Shown: piece after piece, positions 1 through 8,348 of the stretch
Numbering within the stretch: position 1 is the first letter of the stretch
How the letters are laid out: each line of letters starts with the position of its first letter
DNA from: Pontixanthobacter luteolus
GTDB taxonomy: Bacteria > Pseudomonadota > Alphaproteobacteria > Sphingomonadales > Sphingomonadaceae
Assembly: GCF_009828095.1 (NCBI RefSeq)
Contig: NZ_WTYP01000002.1
Coordinates: forward strand, 687,001-751,000
Length of the DNA stretch: 64,000 nt
Reading direction: 5' to 3'
Made by a program: the position numbers and the translations under genes
The notes under the pieces: model-generated
What the model saw: the letters and a program-made list of their open reading frames with translations, nothing else
Told to the model about the DNA's origin: nothing
The model's database searches: none

Positions 1-594
1 CCCCATGCGGTGGGCTGGCTGGCGTTTTTCTGTTTTGTGGAAGCCAGCTTTTTCCCGATCCCGCCGCATCCGCTGCTCGGGCTGATGTGTCTGGCCGAAC
101 CTTCGAAAGCGATCCGTTTCGCGGTGGTTGCCACGCTTGCCTCGGTCGCCGGTGCGCTACTGGGATATGCGATCGGTTGGGGGTTGTATGATACCGTCGG
201 GAAACAGCTGATCGACCTGCTGGGGCTGAGCAAGAGCTTCCCCGTCGCGGCGTGTTACCTGCGCGAATACGATGTCGAGGCGATCCTGATCGCAGGCGCG
301 ACCCCGGTGCCGTTCAAACTGCTGACGATCACAGCGGGTTTCATCGAAATGGCGCTGGTGCCGTTCATTCTCGCCAGTCTGGCCGCACGGGCGATGATTT
401 TCATGACGGTCGGCATTCTTTTCCGTCTGTTCGGTGCCCCGATCAAGCGGGTGATCGACCAGTATCTCGGCACCGTAACGGCGGCCTTCGTCTTGCTGGT
501 TGTCGGCGGGTTCTTCGCCATCAGCTATCTCAGCGGCGGCAATGAAGAGGTGAAGGACAAGTGCGAGGCGGCGACCGAGCTTCAGGGCCGCTGA
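1..594 (+). CDS. YqaA/DedA-like VTT-domain inner-membrane protein (5' end cut by window)
   Basis: The frame is open from base 1, and Pro-His-Ala-Val precedes the first internal GTG at 10, so the true start lies outside the window. The visible 197 residues are very hydrophobic. They carry FVEASFFPIPP near the start and GATPVPFKLLTITAG mid-protein, the two Pro-rich half-helix regions typical of the SNARE-associated/VTT (YqaA, COG1238) family. The family is linked to membrane homeostasis, but the substrate of this member is unknown. The tail after the last membrane segment is short and polar. It is convergent with the Crp/Fnr gene, only 3 bases away. Confidence 0.8.
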   Translation, partial: PHAVGWLAFFCFVEASFFPIPPHPLLGLMCLAEPSKAIRFAVVATLASVAGALLGYAIGWGLYDTVGKQLIDLLGLSKSFPVAACYLREYDVEAILIAGATPVPFKLLTITAGFIEMALVPFILASLAARAMIFMTVGILFRLFGAPIKRVIDQYLGTVTAAFVLLVVGGFFAISYLSGGNEEVKDKCEAATELQGR

Positions 595-597
595 GCG

Positions 598-1290
598 TCA
601 GCCGAAGGCCAGATTTCTCAGTGCCTTCTGATTGTGAATGACGATCCTGCCGTAATGGCGGGTTAAAACGCCGCGGCTCTCCAGGCTGCTCAGGCATTTG
701 TTGACCGTTGCACGGGTCAGCCCGGTTAGTTCCGCGAGATCCTGCTGCCCCAAACGGATCGTGGATTGGCCCTGCGCCCCGCCTGAGAGGTTCGCGAGCA
801 CTGCCGAGACCCGCGCACTGCTGGTTCCGTTTCCAAGCCCTGCGACAAGGTTGATCATTTCCTGCAGCTGCGCAGCGAGAGCGCCGATCAGGCTGCGCAT
901 CGCAGCACCATCATTCATGATGGCCTGTTCGAACGCGGCACGTTCTATCCAGTTCAAAGTGACTTCGCCTTCCGCGACGGAATCGACTGCCCGGCTCGAA
1001 TCCGCGAACATCGCGAGTTCGCCGTAGGAATCGCCGGCCGACAGGATGGCGATCACTCTGAACTCACCGTCCGGCCTGAACTGCCCGACTTTGACGGCTC
1101 CAGATTTGATAACCCAGAAACCGTCCGGCTCGTCACCCTTGTGCTGGATGATCTGAGTGTCCGAAAACCTCAGCACCGGCGCATTTGCCAGCAGGCCGGT
1201 GCGCAGATTGGTATCCAGCACCCCGAACAGTGTCGGTGCAACCAGTGACCGCATGGCCGGTTCTTCGGTAAAATGTATAATATTTGACAT
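598..1290 (-). CDS. Crp/Fnr-family transcriptional regulator
   Basis: 230 residues. The N-terminal half has the cyclic-nucleotide-binding beta-barrel pattern (roughly residues 35-125, with DGFWVIKSGAVKVGQF and GDSYGELAMF). The C-terminal part has a Crp-type winged helix (around 170-220, with DLAELTGLTRATVNKCLSSL as recognition region). No Fnr-type N-terminal cysteine cluster is present, so an oxygen-sensing Fe-S role is unlikely; the ligand is unknown. It is divergent from the sterol-desaturase-family gene, the two start codons being 53 bases apart, so it may regulate that neighbour (inference). Confidence 0.88.
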   Translation of the reverse strand: MSNIIHFTEEPAMRSLVAPTLFGVLDTNLRTGLLANAPVLRFSDTQIIQHKGDEPDGFWVIKSGAVKVGQFRPDGEFRVIAILSAGDSYGELAMFADSSRAVDSVAEGEVTLNWIERAAFEQAIMNDGAAMRSLIGALAAQLQEMINLVAGLGNGTSSARVSAVLANLSGGAQGQSTIRLGQQDLAELTGLTRATVNKCLSSLESRGVLTRHYGRIVIHNQKALRNLAFG

Positions 1291-1343
1291 TCATCAGCGG
1301 CATTATGCTCTATCCGGCTGCTTCGCAAGTGGAGGAGCCTGTC

Positions 1344-2189
1344 ATGCCATCATCGACCATTGCCATTCTCGCTATCTATTTCGGCTATGCGATACTGGAA
1401 CTCTGGCGTTCCAACCTGCTCCGCAAGGAAGAGCAGACGCGCGATGATGGCATCGTAGAAATAGTCTCCACCTTTACCCTGCTGGGCCTGACCCAGCCGG
1501 CTGTCCTGTTTACCGCTGGTGCATTGATGGGGGTCATCGCACCGCAATGGGAGGGCGCGCTCGCAGGCATCAACGTGTTTGCCGCGATCGCGCTCTTTCT
1601 CATTCTCGACGATATGACGCAGTATTGGTGGCACCGCGCCAGCCACAGTTTCAGCTGGCTGTATAACCTGCACCGTGCGCATCATAATGCGCGGTATATG
1701 AGCATCCGCCTCGTGTACCGGAACAACCTGTTTTACTACGCGATGATGCCGGGCATCTGGATGAGCGGCGTATTGATCTACATGGGGCTCGGCTGGGTCT
1801 ATGCCGGATACATCGTGGTGAAACTGCTGGTTATCACCGGTGCCCACAGCGACGTTGCATGGGACAAGCCGCTTTATGCGATCAAATGGCTCAGCCCGCT
1901 GATGTGGGTGGTTGAACGCACCATCTCGACCCCGGCGACGCACCACGCACACCACGGGCGCCATGCGGACGATCAGGCCACCCATTACAAGGGTAATTAC
2001 GGAAACCTGCTGTTCTTTTGGGATGTGCTGTTCGGCACCGCAAAGATCACCCGCAGCTATCCCGAAAGCTACGGCGTTGAAAACCTGCCCAAGGCGACGC
2101 TGGGCCAGCAATTGGCCTGGCCGCTGTTCAGGGAAGGCACCGAAATCGAAACATCGGTTGGAGAGGGCGCAGCCAACAAGGCTGCGTGA
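1344..2189 (+). CDS. Sterol desaturase / fatty acid hydroxylase family membrane enzyme
   Basis: 281 residues starting at the ATG preceded by GGAGGAG; a longer frame begins at 1284 but has no comparable ribosome site. The di-iron histidine motifs of the family are visible: WWHRASH, HRAHH and HHAHHGRH, set between hydrophobic segments. Such enzymes hydroxylate or desaturate lipid chains using O2 in the membrane. The exact substrate cannot be read from sequence. It converges on the sphingolipid gene spt downstream, so a role in sphingolipid or carotenoid/hopanoid modification is conceivable but unproven. Confidence 0.85.
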   Translation: MPSSTIAILAIYFGYAILELWRSNLLRKEEQTRDDGIVEIVSTFTLLGLTQPAVLFTAGALMGVIAPQWEGALAGINVFAAIALFLILDDMTQYWWHRASHSFSWLYNLHRAHHNARYMSIRLVYRNNLFYYAMMPGIWMSGVLIYMGLGWVYAGYIVVKLLVITGAHSDVAWDKPLYAIKWLSPLMWVVERTISTPATHHAHHGRHADDQATHYKGNYGNLLFFWDVLFGTAKITRSYPESYGVENLPKATLGQQLAWPLFREGTEIETSVGEGAANKAA

Positions 2190-2201
2190 ACCCTTCGGGG
2201 T

Positions 2202-2231
2202 GGCGGCCGGGGGCGCAAGCGCCCGGCCGCC
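2202..2231. terminator. GC-rich hairpin between convergent genes
   Basis: A strong inverted repeat (GGCGGCCGGG near 2202 pairing with the arm ending at 2231, small loop and a two-base bulge) sits just after the sterol-desaturase-family stop codon. It lacks a T-tract on either strand, so it may end transcription only weakly or bidirectionally between this gene and spt. Confidence 0.4.
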
Positions 2232-2366
2232 TAACAAACATGTATTTGCCCAGACAAGCTCAGGCGATGGCAGCTGTCAGCAAGACTGCGGCTGCTCGGT
2301 TTCCTGGCGGACTTCAAGCAGCCTGCGTCTAACGAGCGGTAAGGCCCTGCACCGGGGATTCTCGCC

Positions 2367-3647
2367 TTACGAACCTTCTGACTGATCGGAGGTTTGGCCC
2401 AGGATGCCGGTTGCCTTTCCTGCGCGTTCGAACATCCCCAGAATAGTGCCAACTTCTTCATCGCTGTGTTCTGCACACAGCGAACAGCGGAGCAGTGTCA
2501 TGTTCGCTGGTGTTGCAGGCGGCCGGGCGAGATTGACGTAAAGGCCTTCTTTCAGCAGCGCTTCCCACATCATCGCACCTTTTTCGAGGTCGGGCATGAT
2601 GACGGCCACGATTGCGCTTTGCGGTTCTTTCGTGCCCAATTCGAAGCCCATTTGGGTAAGCCCCTTGTGGAGGCGCTTCGAATTTTCCCACAAATGCGCG
2701 CGCTTGTTGTGGCCGTGCATCAGCTTGCGAATGCTTGTTTCAGCGGTGGCAACCACGCTGGGGGGCAATGATGCGGTGAACACATAGGGCCGGCAAACCA
2801 GCCGCAAGATCTCGAATTTCGGATGGTTGGAAACGCAGAAACCGCCCACGGTCCCGACGCTTTTGGAAAACGTGCCGATGATGAAGTCGACATCGTCGAT
2901 TACACCGGCATCTTCCACCACGCCGCGGCCATTTTCACCGATGAAGCCCATCGAATGCGCTTCGTCGACCAGAACCATTGCGCCGTATTTCTTGGCGACT
3001 GCGACCATTTCCTTGAGCGGCGCGACATCGCCGAGCATTGAATAGACGCCCTCGAGGATCACCAGCTTGCCGGCATCCTCGGGCAGGCGGCGCAGGCGTT
3101 TCTCCATCGCTTCCACGTCATTATGCTTGAACGGAACGACTTCGGCATTGCCCATCGCGCAGCCATCCCAGATGCTGGCGTGGCTATCGATGTCGAGGAT
3201 GATGTAATCGCCCTTTCCGGCGATGGTGGAGATGATCCCGAGATTGGCGAGATAGCCGGTCGAAAACACCATGGCATGATCCATGGCGTAAAATTCCTTC
3301 AGCGCTTCCTCGCATTCGCGGTGGCCCTGATAGGTCCCGTTGAGAACCCGGCTGCCGGTCGTACCCGTGCCGAAATCGGCCAATGCCTGCTTGCCGGCAT
3401 CGATCACATCGGGATCGAACGTCATGCCCATATAGTTGTAGGTGCCGAGCAGGATCGTGTCGCGTCCGTTGCAGATTGCGCGGGTGGGGGAGAGCACTTT
3501 CTCCATCACCAGGTTGAACGGGTCTTCTATTCCGCTGGCCAGCAATCCTTCGCGCATCTGGATGATGTCGTCGAATTTGCTGAACAGATCTTTCGATCCG
3601 CCTTCGAGAGTTTCCGGCTGGTCCGGCTGCGAAATGCCTTCGGTCAT
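2367..3647 (-). CDS. spt: Serine palmitoyltransferase (sphingolipid biosynthesis)
   Basis: 426 residues, the size of the Sphingomonas paucimobilis soluble SPT. It is a PLP-dependent alpha-oxoamine synthase condensing serine with an acyl thioester to 3-ketosphinganine, the first step of sphingolipid synthesis. Visible catalytic residues are the Schiff-base lysine in GTFSKSVGTVGG (Lys262), DEAH (Asp228, His231) that holds the cofactor, and the ring-stacking His156 in DSHAS. All are offset by three from the S. paucimobilis numbering I recall. An acyl carrier protein gene lies 2 bases upstream in the same operon, as in many sphingolipid-making alphaproteobacteria. The alternatives, KBL or BioF, fit less well because of this context. 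Confidence 0.93.
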   Translation of the reverse strand: MTEGISQPDQPETLEGGSKDLFSKFDDIIQMREGLLASGIEDPFNLVMEKVLSPTRAICNGRDTILLGTYNYMGMTFDPDVIDAGKQALADFGTGTTGSRVLNGTYQGHRECEEALKEFYAMDHAMVFSTGYLANLGIISTIAGKGDYIILDIDSHASIWDGCAMGNAEVVPFKHNDVEAMEKRLRRLPEDAGKLVILEGVYSMLGDVAPLKEMVAVAKKYGAMVLVDEAHSMGFIGENGRGVVEDAGVIDDVDFIIGTFSKSVGTVGGFCVSNHPKFEILRLVCRPYVFTASLPPSVVATAETSIRKLMHGHNKRAHLWENSKRLHKGLTQMGFELGTKEPQSAIVAVIMPDLEKGAMMWEALLKEGLYVNLARPPATPANMTLLRCSLCAEHSDEEVGTILGMFERAGKATGILGQTSDQSEGS

Positions 3648-3649
3648 GT

Positions 3650-3889
3650 TCAGTCCTGCAGCTTGTTTACGGCATCGACGAGCTGGCCGTAATTTTCGAT
3701 ATCGGCCTGCTGGTTCATCGTGATGATGATGTCGAATTCGTCTTCGATCTCAGCGACGAAATCCATCACCGTCAGGCTGTCGAATTCAAGATCGCCCGCG
3801 AATGTCGTTTCGTCTTTCAGCTCCACCCCTTTTTTGTTGAAGGGTTCGATCAGTGTGCGGATCTTGCTGTCGACTTCGGCACGGTCCAT
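3650..3889 (-). CDS. Acyl carrier protein dedicated to the SPT pathway
   Basis: 79 residues with the phosphopantetheine attachment motif LEFDSLTVMDF (Ser38) and the usual four-helix, acidic composition. It lies directly upstream of spt in one transcription unit. That arrangement indicates a specialised carrier presenting the acyl thioester to SPT rather than the housekeeping AcpP of fatty acid synthesis, which is normally beside fabF. The specialised role is inference from context and from the known Caulobacter/sphingomonad arrangement. Confidence 0.88.
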   Translation of the reverse strand: MDRAEVDSKIRTLIEPFNKKGVELKDETTFAGDLEFDSLTVMDFVAEIEDEFDIIITMNQQADIENYGQLVDAVNKLQD

Positions 3890-4050
3890 TTGGGTAATTC
3901 CTATCTAGAAAAGGTCGCATTTTCGCGCTGCTTGGCGCGCTTGCCATGTGAATGGGGCCGAAAAGCGGCCAGAACGTCTGCTTGTCAAGCGCTAGCGCCA
4001 ATGGCAAGCCTTGTCGCCAAGGGATTCATATTCGCCGGGCGGGGAACCAC

Positions 4051-4620
4051 ATGGCTGAGACGGAACACGAAACGCCAGTGTCGAGCGAAGCGACGAGGAT
4101 CAACACCACTCCGCCCACGCCGGCCTATTCGGCGCACGCCATCCACATGATGCGAACGGCGCAGATAAACACGCTCACGCTTTCGCAAATGGCAGATCAG
4201 AAAGCGTCGATCCTGATGGGGGCGACGTTCCTGGTGTTTTCACTGTCGATCAGCCGGACCCTTGCCGGTGACAACCCCGTGTCGCTGATGCTGCTGGCGT
4301 TGTTTTCGTTTCTCAGTTCACTGTGCGCGGTGATGGCGGTGTTGCCATCGGTGCGGAAGCCGAATGAAACAGGGGCACGGCCGAACAAATTGTTCTTCGG
4401 CCATTTTGCCGAGCTGGACGAAGAAGAGTGGACTGCTTCGATCCTGCAGGAAATGCAGGCGGACGAAACGGTGTTCCGGGCGATGATGCATGATGTCTAC
4501 CAGAACGGGCAGGTGCTGGCGCGGCGCAAATACCGCTTTCTCGGCCTTGCATACCGGATATTTATCTGCGGCCTGTTCCTGACGCTGATCGCGTTCGCAG
4601 TGGAATCATTCGCACTTTAG
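4051..4620 (+). CDS. Pycsar-effector-like transmembrane protein (DUF5706-like), stand-alone
   Basis: 189 residues starting at the ATG after GGGGAA; an upstream in-frame ATG at 3952 gives an implausible leader. The segment MADQKASILMGATFLVFSL followed by a second hydrophobic stretch, and a third TM near the C-terminus, match the PycTM/DUF5706 membrane domain used as effector in cyclic-pyrimidine anti-phage (Pycsar) systems. No nucleotide cyclase gene is next to it, and it lies between spt-acp (divergent) and divK (convergent, stops overlapping). It may therefore be a chromosomal homologue with another role. Family assignment is from motif memory. Confidence 0.65.
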   Translation: MAETEHETPVSSEATRINTTPPTPAYSAHAIHMMRTAQINTLTLSQMADQKASILMGATFLVFSLSISRTLAGDNPVSLMLLALFSFLSSLCAVMAVLPSVRKPNETGARPNKLFFGHFAELDEEEWTASILQEMQADETVFRAMMHDVYQNGQVLARRKYRFLGLAYRIFICGLFLTLIAFAVESFAL

Positions 4621-4985
4621 GCTGGCAGCAAGCCCTTAACCGCATTCATGAACGGGCCGATCGATACCGGCTTTGACAGATACCCCTTGGCGCCTGCATC
4701 GCGAATACGGTCTTCGTCACCTTTCCCGGCATAGGCTGTCACGGCCAGGATCGGCACATCGCTGATGGTGGCGTCTTTGCTGAACGCCTCGATCAGGTCG
4801 AGCCCGGAGATGTTGGGCAGCTGGATGTCCATGATCACGAGGTCCGGTGCGAATGCGCGTGCGGCATTCAGCGCAAGTTCCCCGTCGGCCACAGGCTCCA
4901 CTTCAAAGCCATTGGCTTTCAGTACATCGCAGAACAGTTTCCTGTTGAGGTCGTTATCCTCGACAACGAGGATTCTCTTTGTCAT
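4617..4985 (-). CDS. divK: DivK-type single-domain response regulator
   Basis: 122 residues from ATG at 4985; the open frame extends upstream, but homology begins at MTKRILVVEDN. It is a bare receiver domain with acidic pocket VVEDN, phospho-acceptor Asp53 in MDIQLP, Thr83 in AVTAYAGKGDE and Lys105 in YLSKP. The sequence strongly resembles Caulobacter DivK, which is phosphorylated by PleC/DivJ and controls CtrA activity through DivL-CckA. The usual downstream neighbour pleD is not seen. Its last bases overlap the stop of the convergent Pycsar-like gene. Confidence 0.85.
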   Translation of the reverse strand: MTKRILVVEDNDLNRKLFCDVLKANGFEVEPVADGELALNAARAFAPDLVIMDIQLPNISGLDLIEAFSKDATISDVPILAVTAYAGKGDEDRIRDAGAKGYLSKPVSIGPFMNAVKGLLPA

Positions 4986-5061
4986 TGCGTGGTTCACCCG
5001 GGGTCGTTGGATCGATGGCCCTTCTGGACCTTCAACCATTCCTTATGACTCAAGCGGGAGT

Positions 5062-5352
5062 CTGACAATTCTGCACGGCAGCAAATCCCCCGACCAGAGC
5101 GCGATTGGCGCCGAAAGCCTGGCCCTGGCAGCGCTGGGCTGGGTGCTCAGCGATGATGACCGCGCCGCGCGATTGCTTGCACTTACCGGGCTGACGCCCG
5201 ATATCCTGCGGGACCGATTATCCGATCGGGGCGTTCTGGCCGCAGTGCTAGAATTCCTGATCAATCACGAACCCGATCTTATCGAGGCTGCCGATACGCT
5301 GCAGGTCAAACCGCAGGATATCGTCGCCGCGCATGAAAGCCTGACCCGATGA
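5062..5352 (+). CDS. DUF3572 family protein (start uncertain)
   Basis: About 96 residues with the DUF3572 pattern: AESLALAALGWVLSDDDRAARLLALTGL in the first half (seen in pieces) and AAVLEFLINHEPDL later. Function is unknown; the family is small, soluble and alphaproteobacterial. No in-frame ATG, GTG or TTG lies close upstream. The first plausible initiators are CTG at 5062 or 5071, behind GCGGGAG. An ATG at 5045 is in another frame and would join the conserved region if one base were restored near 5051. The start is therefore marked as CTG with low certainty. It overlaps the HAD gene by ATGA. Confidence 0.6.
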   Translation: MTILHGSKSPDQSAIGAESLALAALGWVLSDDDRAARLLALTGLTPDILRDRLSDRGVLAAVLEFLINHEPDLIEAADTLQVKPQDIVAAHESLTR

Positions 5353-5978
5353 ACCGCCCTCTATTGATATCCGACTGTGACGAAGTGCTGCTGTATATGG
5401 TCGCCCCGTTTCGCGACTGGCTGGCCGAAAGCGAAGGGGTGGAATTCCGTATGGAAGGAAACAATTTCGCCAACGCCATGCGCTGGAAGGAAAGCGGCGA
5501 GCTGGTCGGCGAGAAGGATATCTGGCGGCTGCTTGGCGGATTTTTTGACACGGAGATGCACCGGCAAACCCCGATCGAAGGCGCCATCGAAGGTATCAAC
5601 GCGATTGCTGAAAATGCCGAGGTGGTGATCCTGACCAATCTCAACGACGAACGGCAGCAAAAACGGACAGAGCAACTGGCCAAGTTCGATCTGCACGCGA
5701 AAGTGTTCACCAATCAGGGGCCGAAGGGGCCTGCCCTGTCGCGGATCATGGAAGAATACCAGCCGAGCAGGGCAATCTTCATTGATGACCTGCCGCAGCA
5801 TCACGAATCGGTGTCTGTCGATGTTCCGCATGTGAAGCGCCTGCATCTTTGCGGTGAACCGATGCTAGCGTCGAAAATCGACTGTGCATTCGAGGCCGGA
5901 CACGCGCACGCCCGGATAGACAACTGGAATGACGCGCTGCCATGGTTGCTGGACCAGCTGCATGGCGACAGTGAGTAG
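5349..5978 (+). CDS. HAD-superfamily hydrolase
   Basis: 209 residues. The HAD nucleophile motif is ISDCDEVLLY near residue 7 (D-x-D), motif II is VVILTNLND, the conserved lysine is probably in NQGPKGPAL, and motif IV is AIFIDDLPQH. A helical cap is inserted after motif I. The substrate is unknown; small-molecule phosphatase activity is the default. The ATGA overlap with the upstream DUF3572 gene implies translational coupling, and a RidA gene follows 20 bases downstream. Confidence 0.8.
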   Translation: MNRPLLISDCDEVLLYMVAPFRDWLAESEGVEFRMEGNNFANAMRWKESGELVGEKDIWRLLGGFFDTEMHRQTPIEGAIEGINAIAENAEVVILTNLNDERQQKRTEQLAKFDLHAKVFTNQGPKGPALSRIMEEYQPSRAIFIDDLPQHHESVSVDVPHVKRLHLCGEPMLASKIDCAFEAGHAHARIDNWNDALPWLLDQLHGDSE

Positions 5979-5998
5979 GCAGGAGCAGGGGACACGCG

Positions 5999-6460
5999 AT
6001 GAGCATCAATGCGAGACTGAACGAACTAGGCATTACACTTCCGAAAGCGGCGGCGCCGGTCGCAAGCTATATGCCGGTCGTGGTGCACGGCGATCTAGCC
6101 TATGTGTCCGGCCAATTGCCGTTTGTTGACGGAAATCTGGTGACCGGTCGGTTGGGCGAAGACGTCAATCTCGATCGCGGCATCGCGGCAGCGCGGGCCT
6201 GCGGGCTGATGATCCTGGCGCAATTGGTCGAAGCGCAAATCTCGCTCGACCGGGTGCAGCGGATCGTGAAGCTTGGTGCATTCGTCAACTCCGTCCCCAA
6301 TTTTACCGATCAGCCGAAGGTCGCCAACGGCACATCGGATCTGATGGCGGAAGTTTTCGGTGACATTGGCCGTCACGCGCGCAGTGCGGTCGGGGTGCCA
6401 GTGTTGCCGCTGAATGCGGCGGTAGAGGTGGATGCGATCATTGCTGTTTCGTCTGCTTGA
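5999..6460 (+). CDS. RidA-family protein (150-residue subgroup)
   Basis: 153 residues with the YjgF/YER057c/UK114 trimer fold signature: AYVSGQLPF early, LVKLGAFVNSV-like middle region, and the conserved Arg in RHARSAVGV before LPLNAAVEVDAI. RidA proteins hydrolyse reactive enamine/imine intermediates from PLP enzymes. The longer Rid subgroup seen here is less well characterised. It belongs to the run of closely spaced genes from 5.0 to 8.3 kb and overlaps the next gene by 29 bases. Confidence 0.87.
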   Translation: MSINARLNELGITLPKAAAPVASYMPVVVHGDLAYVSGQLPFVDGNLVTGRLGEDVNLDRGIAAARACGLMILAQLVEAQISLDRVQRIVKLGAFVNSVPNFTDQPKVANGTSDLMAEVFGDIGRHARSAVGVPVLPLNAAVEVDAIIAVSSA

Positions 6461-7205
6461 TAATTGGCGCGCACCCGCGCCGGATGCAGGTAAGATTGCC
6501 TGGATCAAAGAATGGGAATTCGCCCATCGCGGACTGCATGCGCCGGGCGTGCCGGAGAATTCATCCGGTGCATTTGCCGATGCGATCCGCCGCGGGATGG
6601 GCATCGAATGCGACATCCAGCGGTCGCGTGATGGCCGCGCGATGGTGTTTCACGACTGGGGCCTTGACCGCCTGACCGACTTGTCCGGCCCGGTTGCAAA
6701 ACTGGATGCCGCGCAGCTGGAAGAAGTCCGGCTGTCGGGCAGCAATGATGCAATCCAGTCCCTGCCGCGTTTCCTCGATCAGGTGGGCGGGCAGGTGCCG
6801 GTGCTGATCGAATTGAAATCGGCGTATGACCGGCGGATCAACTCGCTCTGCATGGAGGTCCACCGCGCTCTTGAGGGATATCAGGGCAAATATGGTGTGA
6901 TGAGTTTCGATCCGCGCGTTTCCCGGTGGTTCTCCGCCCATGCACCGCGCACGGTTCGCGGGCTGGTGCTGAAGGATCGTGATTTTCGCGGTCCTCTCGG
7001 CCCGGCCAAGCGGCGGCTGGCGATGTGGCATGCCAGGCCAGATTTCCTCGCTTGCGACGTCCGCGATCTGCCCAGCGCCTTCATCGCTGCGCAGCGCGGG
7101 CGCGGCGTTCCGGTTGCCAGCTGGACAGTGAAAACCGCAGAGCTGCACACGGTGGCCTTGGAGAATGTCGATGCGCTGATATCCGAAGGCGAGGGGCTGG
7201 TTTGA
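6432..7205 (+). CDS. Glycerophosphodiester phosphodiesterase
   Basis: 257 residues with the GDPD TIM-barrel motifs: EFAHRGLHAPG and PENSSGAF near residue 30-45, GIECDIQRSRDG (metal-binding Glu/Asp) and VFHDWGLDRLT (catalytic His). It hydrolyses glycerophosphodiesters to sn-glycerol 3-phosphate and an alcohol. No signal peptide is obvious, so it is probably cytoplasmic. It begins inside the 3' end of the ridA-like gene behind AGAGGTGG and is coupled to the following FemAB-like gene by TTGA. Confidence 0.9.
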   Translation: MRSLLFRLLDNWRAPAPDAGKIAWIKEWEFAHRGLHAPGVPENSSGAFADAIRRGMGIECDIQRSRDGRAMVFHDWGLDRLTDLSGPVAKLDAAQLEEVRLSGSNDAIQSLPRFLDQVGGQVPVLIELKSAYDRRINSLCMEVHRALEGYQGKYGVMSFDPRVSRWFSAHAPRTVRGLVLKDRDFRGPLGPAKRRLAMWHARPDFLACDVRDLPSAFIAAQRGRGVPVASWTVKTAELHTVALENVDALISEGEGLV

Positions 7206-8338
7206 GCGACAATGCCCTGGTCGCGAAAGTCGCCGGTTCTGTCGGCGCGATTGCCAAGTCTGAGTGGGATGCATTGGCAGGCGGCGATAACCCGTTTGTC
7301 CGCCATGATTTCCTGACCGCGCTGGAAGATTCCGGCAGCATCGGGCCGGGCACCGGCTGGCAAAGCGCGCCCATTGTGATCGAAGGGGAAGGCGGAGAGT
7401 TGCTGGCCGCGATGCCTGCATTCCTGAAGGGGCATAGCCAGGGCGAATATGTATTCGATCATGGCTGGGCGGACGCGTATCAGCGGGCCGGCGGCGAATA
7501 TTACCCAAAATTGCAGATTGCGGCGCCTTTCACGCCCGCAACGGGCCCGCGGTTGCTGTTCAAAAACCCTGAATATGCGGTGCCGCTTTTGCGGGCAGCG
7601 GAGCAGCTTTGTCAGGGAAACGGATTTTCGTCGGCGCATGCAACCTTCATCGAACCGGGCCAACTGCCGATCTTCGAACAGGCCGGATGGATGCTGCGCA
7701 GCGACATCCAGTTCCACTGGGAAAACCGCGACTATGCGACCTTCGACGATTTTCTGGACCAGCTTGCTTCGCGCAAGCGCAAGGCCGTGCGGAAAGAGCG
7801 TGCGGCAGCTATAGAGGGGCTGGAAATCCTGCACCTGACCGGCGCAGAAATCGGCGAAAGCCAATGGGACGCGTTCTGGAATTTCTATCAGGACACCGGC
7901 GCGCGGAAATGGGGCACGCCGTATCTTACGCGCGAGGCGTTCACGCTGCTGGGTGAACGCATGGGCGATGCAATCCTGATGATCCTTGCCCTGAAAAATG
8001 GCGTGCCGATCGCCGGAGCACTGAATTTCATTGGCGGCGACGCGATTTACGGCCGCTATTGGGGGTGCAGCGAAGACCGCCGCTTCCTCCATTTCGAGCT
8101 GTGCTACTATCAGGCAATCGATGCCGCCATCGAACGCGGATTGAACCGGGTTGAGGCGGGCGCGCAAGGCGGCCACAAACTGGCCCGCGGTTATGAACCG
8201 GTCACAACATGGTCAGCCCACTGGATCGCCGATCCCGGATTTCGTGCTGCAGTCGCCGAGTTCCTCGAACGGGAACGCGAAGGTATTCAGATTGATCAGA
8301 TGTATCTGGGCGATCGAACGCCCTTCAAGAAAGGGTAA
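7202..8338 (+). CDS. FemAB-like / GNAT-fold acyltransferase (peptidogalycan-type, PF04339-like)
   Basis: 378 residues from TTG within the TTGA overlap with the GDPD stop, with GAGGGG just upstream; the frame opens further upstream only as a shadow of that gene. The arrangement matches the COG3146 FemAB-like family: FVRHDFLTALEDSGS, PAFLKGHSQGEYVFDHGWADA, a basic SRKRKAVRKER stretch, and YGRYWGCSEDRRFLHFELCY with VEAGAQGGHKLARGY near the C-terminus. Members are predicted aminoacyl/acyl transferases; the substrate is unknown. Confidence 0.82.
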   Translation: MSDNALVAKVAGSVGAIAKSEWDALAGGDNPFVRHDFLTALEDSGSIGPGTGWQSAPIVIEGEGGELLAAMPAFLKGHSQGEYVFDHGWADAYQRAGGEYYPKLQIAAPFTPATGPRLLFKNPEYAVPLLRAAEQLCQGNGFSSAHATFIEPGQLPIFEQAGWMLRSDIQFHWENRDYATFDDFLDQLASRKRKAVRKERAAAIEGLEILHLTGAEIGESQWDAFWNFYQDTGARKWGTPYLTREAFTLLGERMGDAILMILALKNGVPIAGALNFIGGDAIYGRYWGCSEDRRFLHFELCYYQAIDAAIERGLNRVEAGAQGGHKLARGYEPVTTWSAHWIADPGFRAAVAEFLEREREGIQIDQMYLGDRTPFKKG

Positions 8339-8348
8339 GCGTCCGGGT

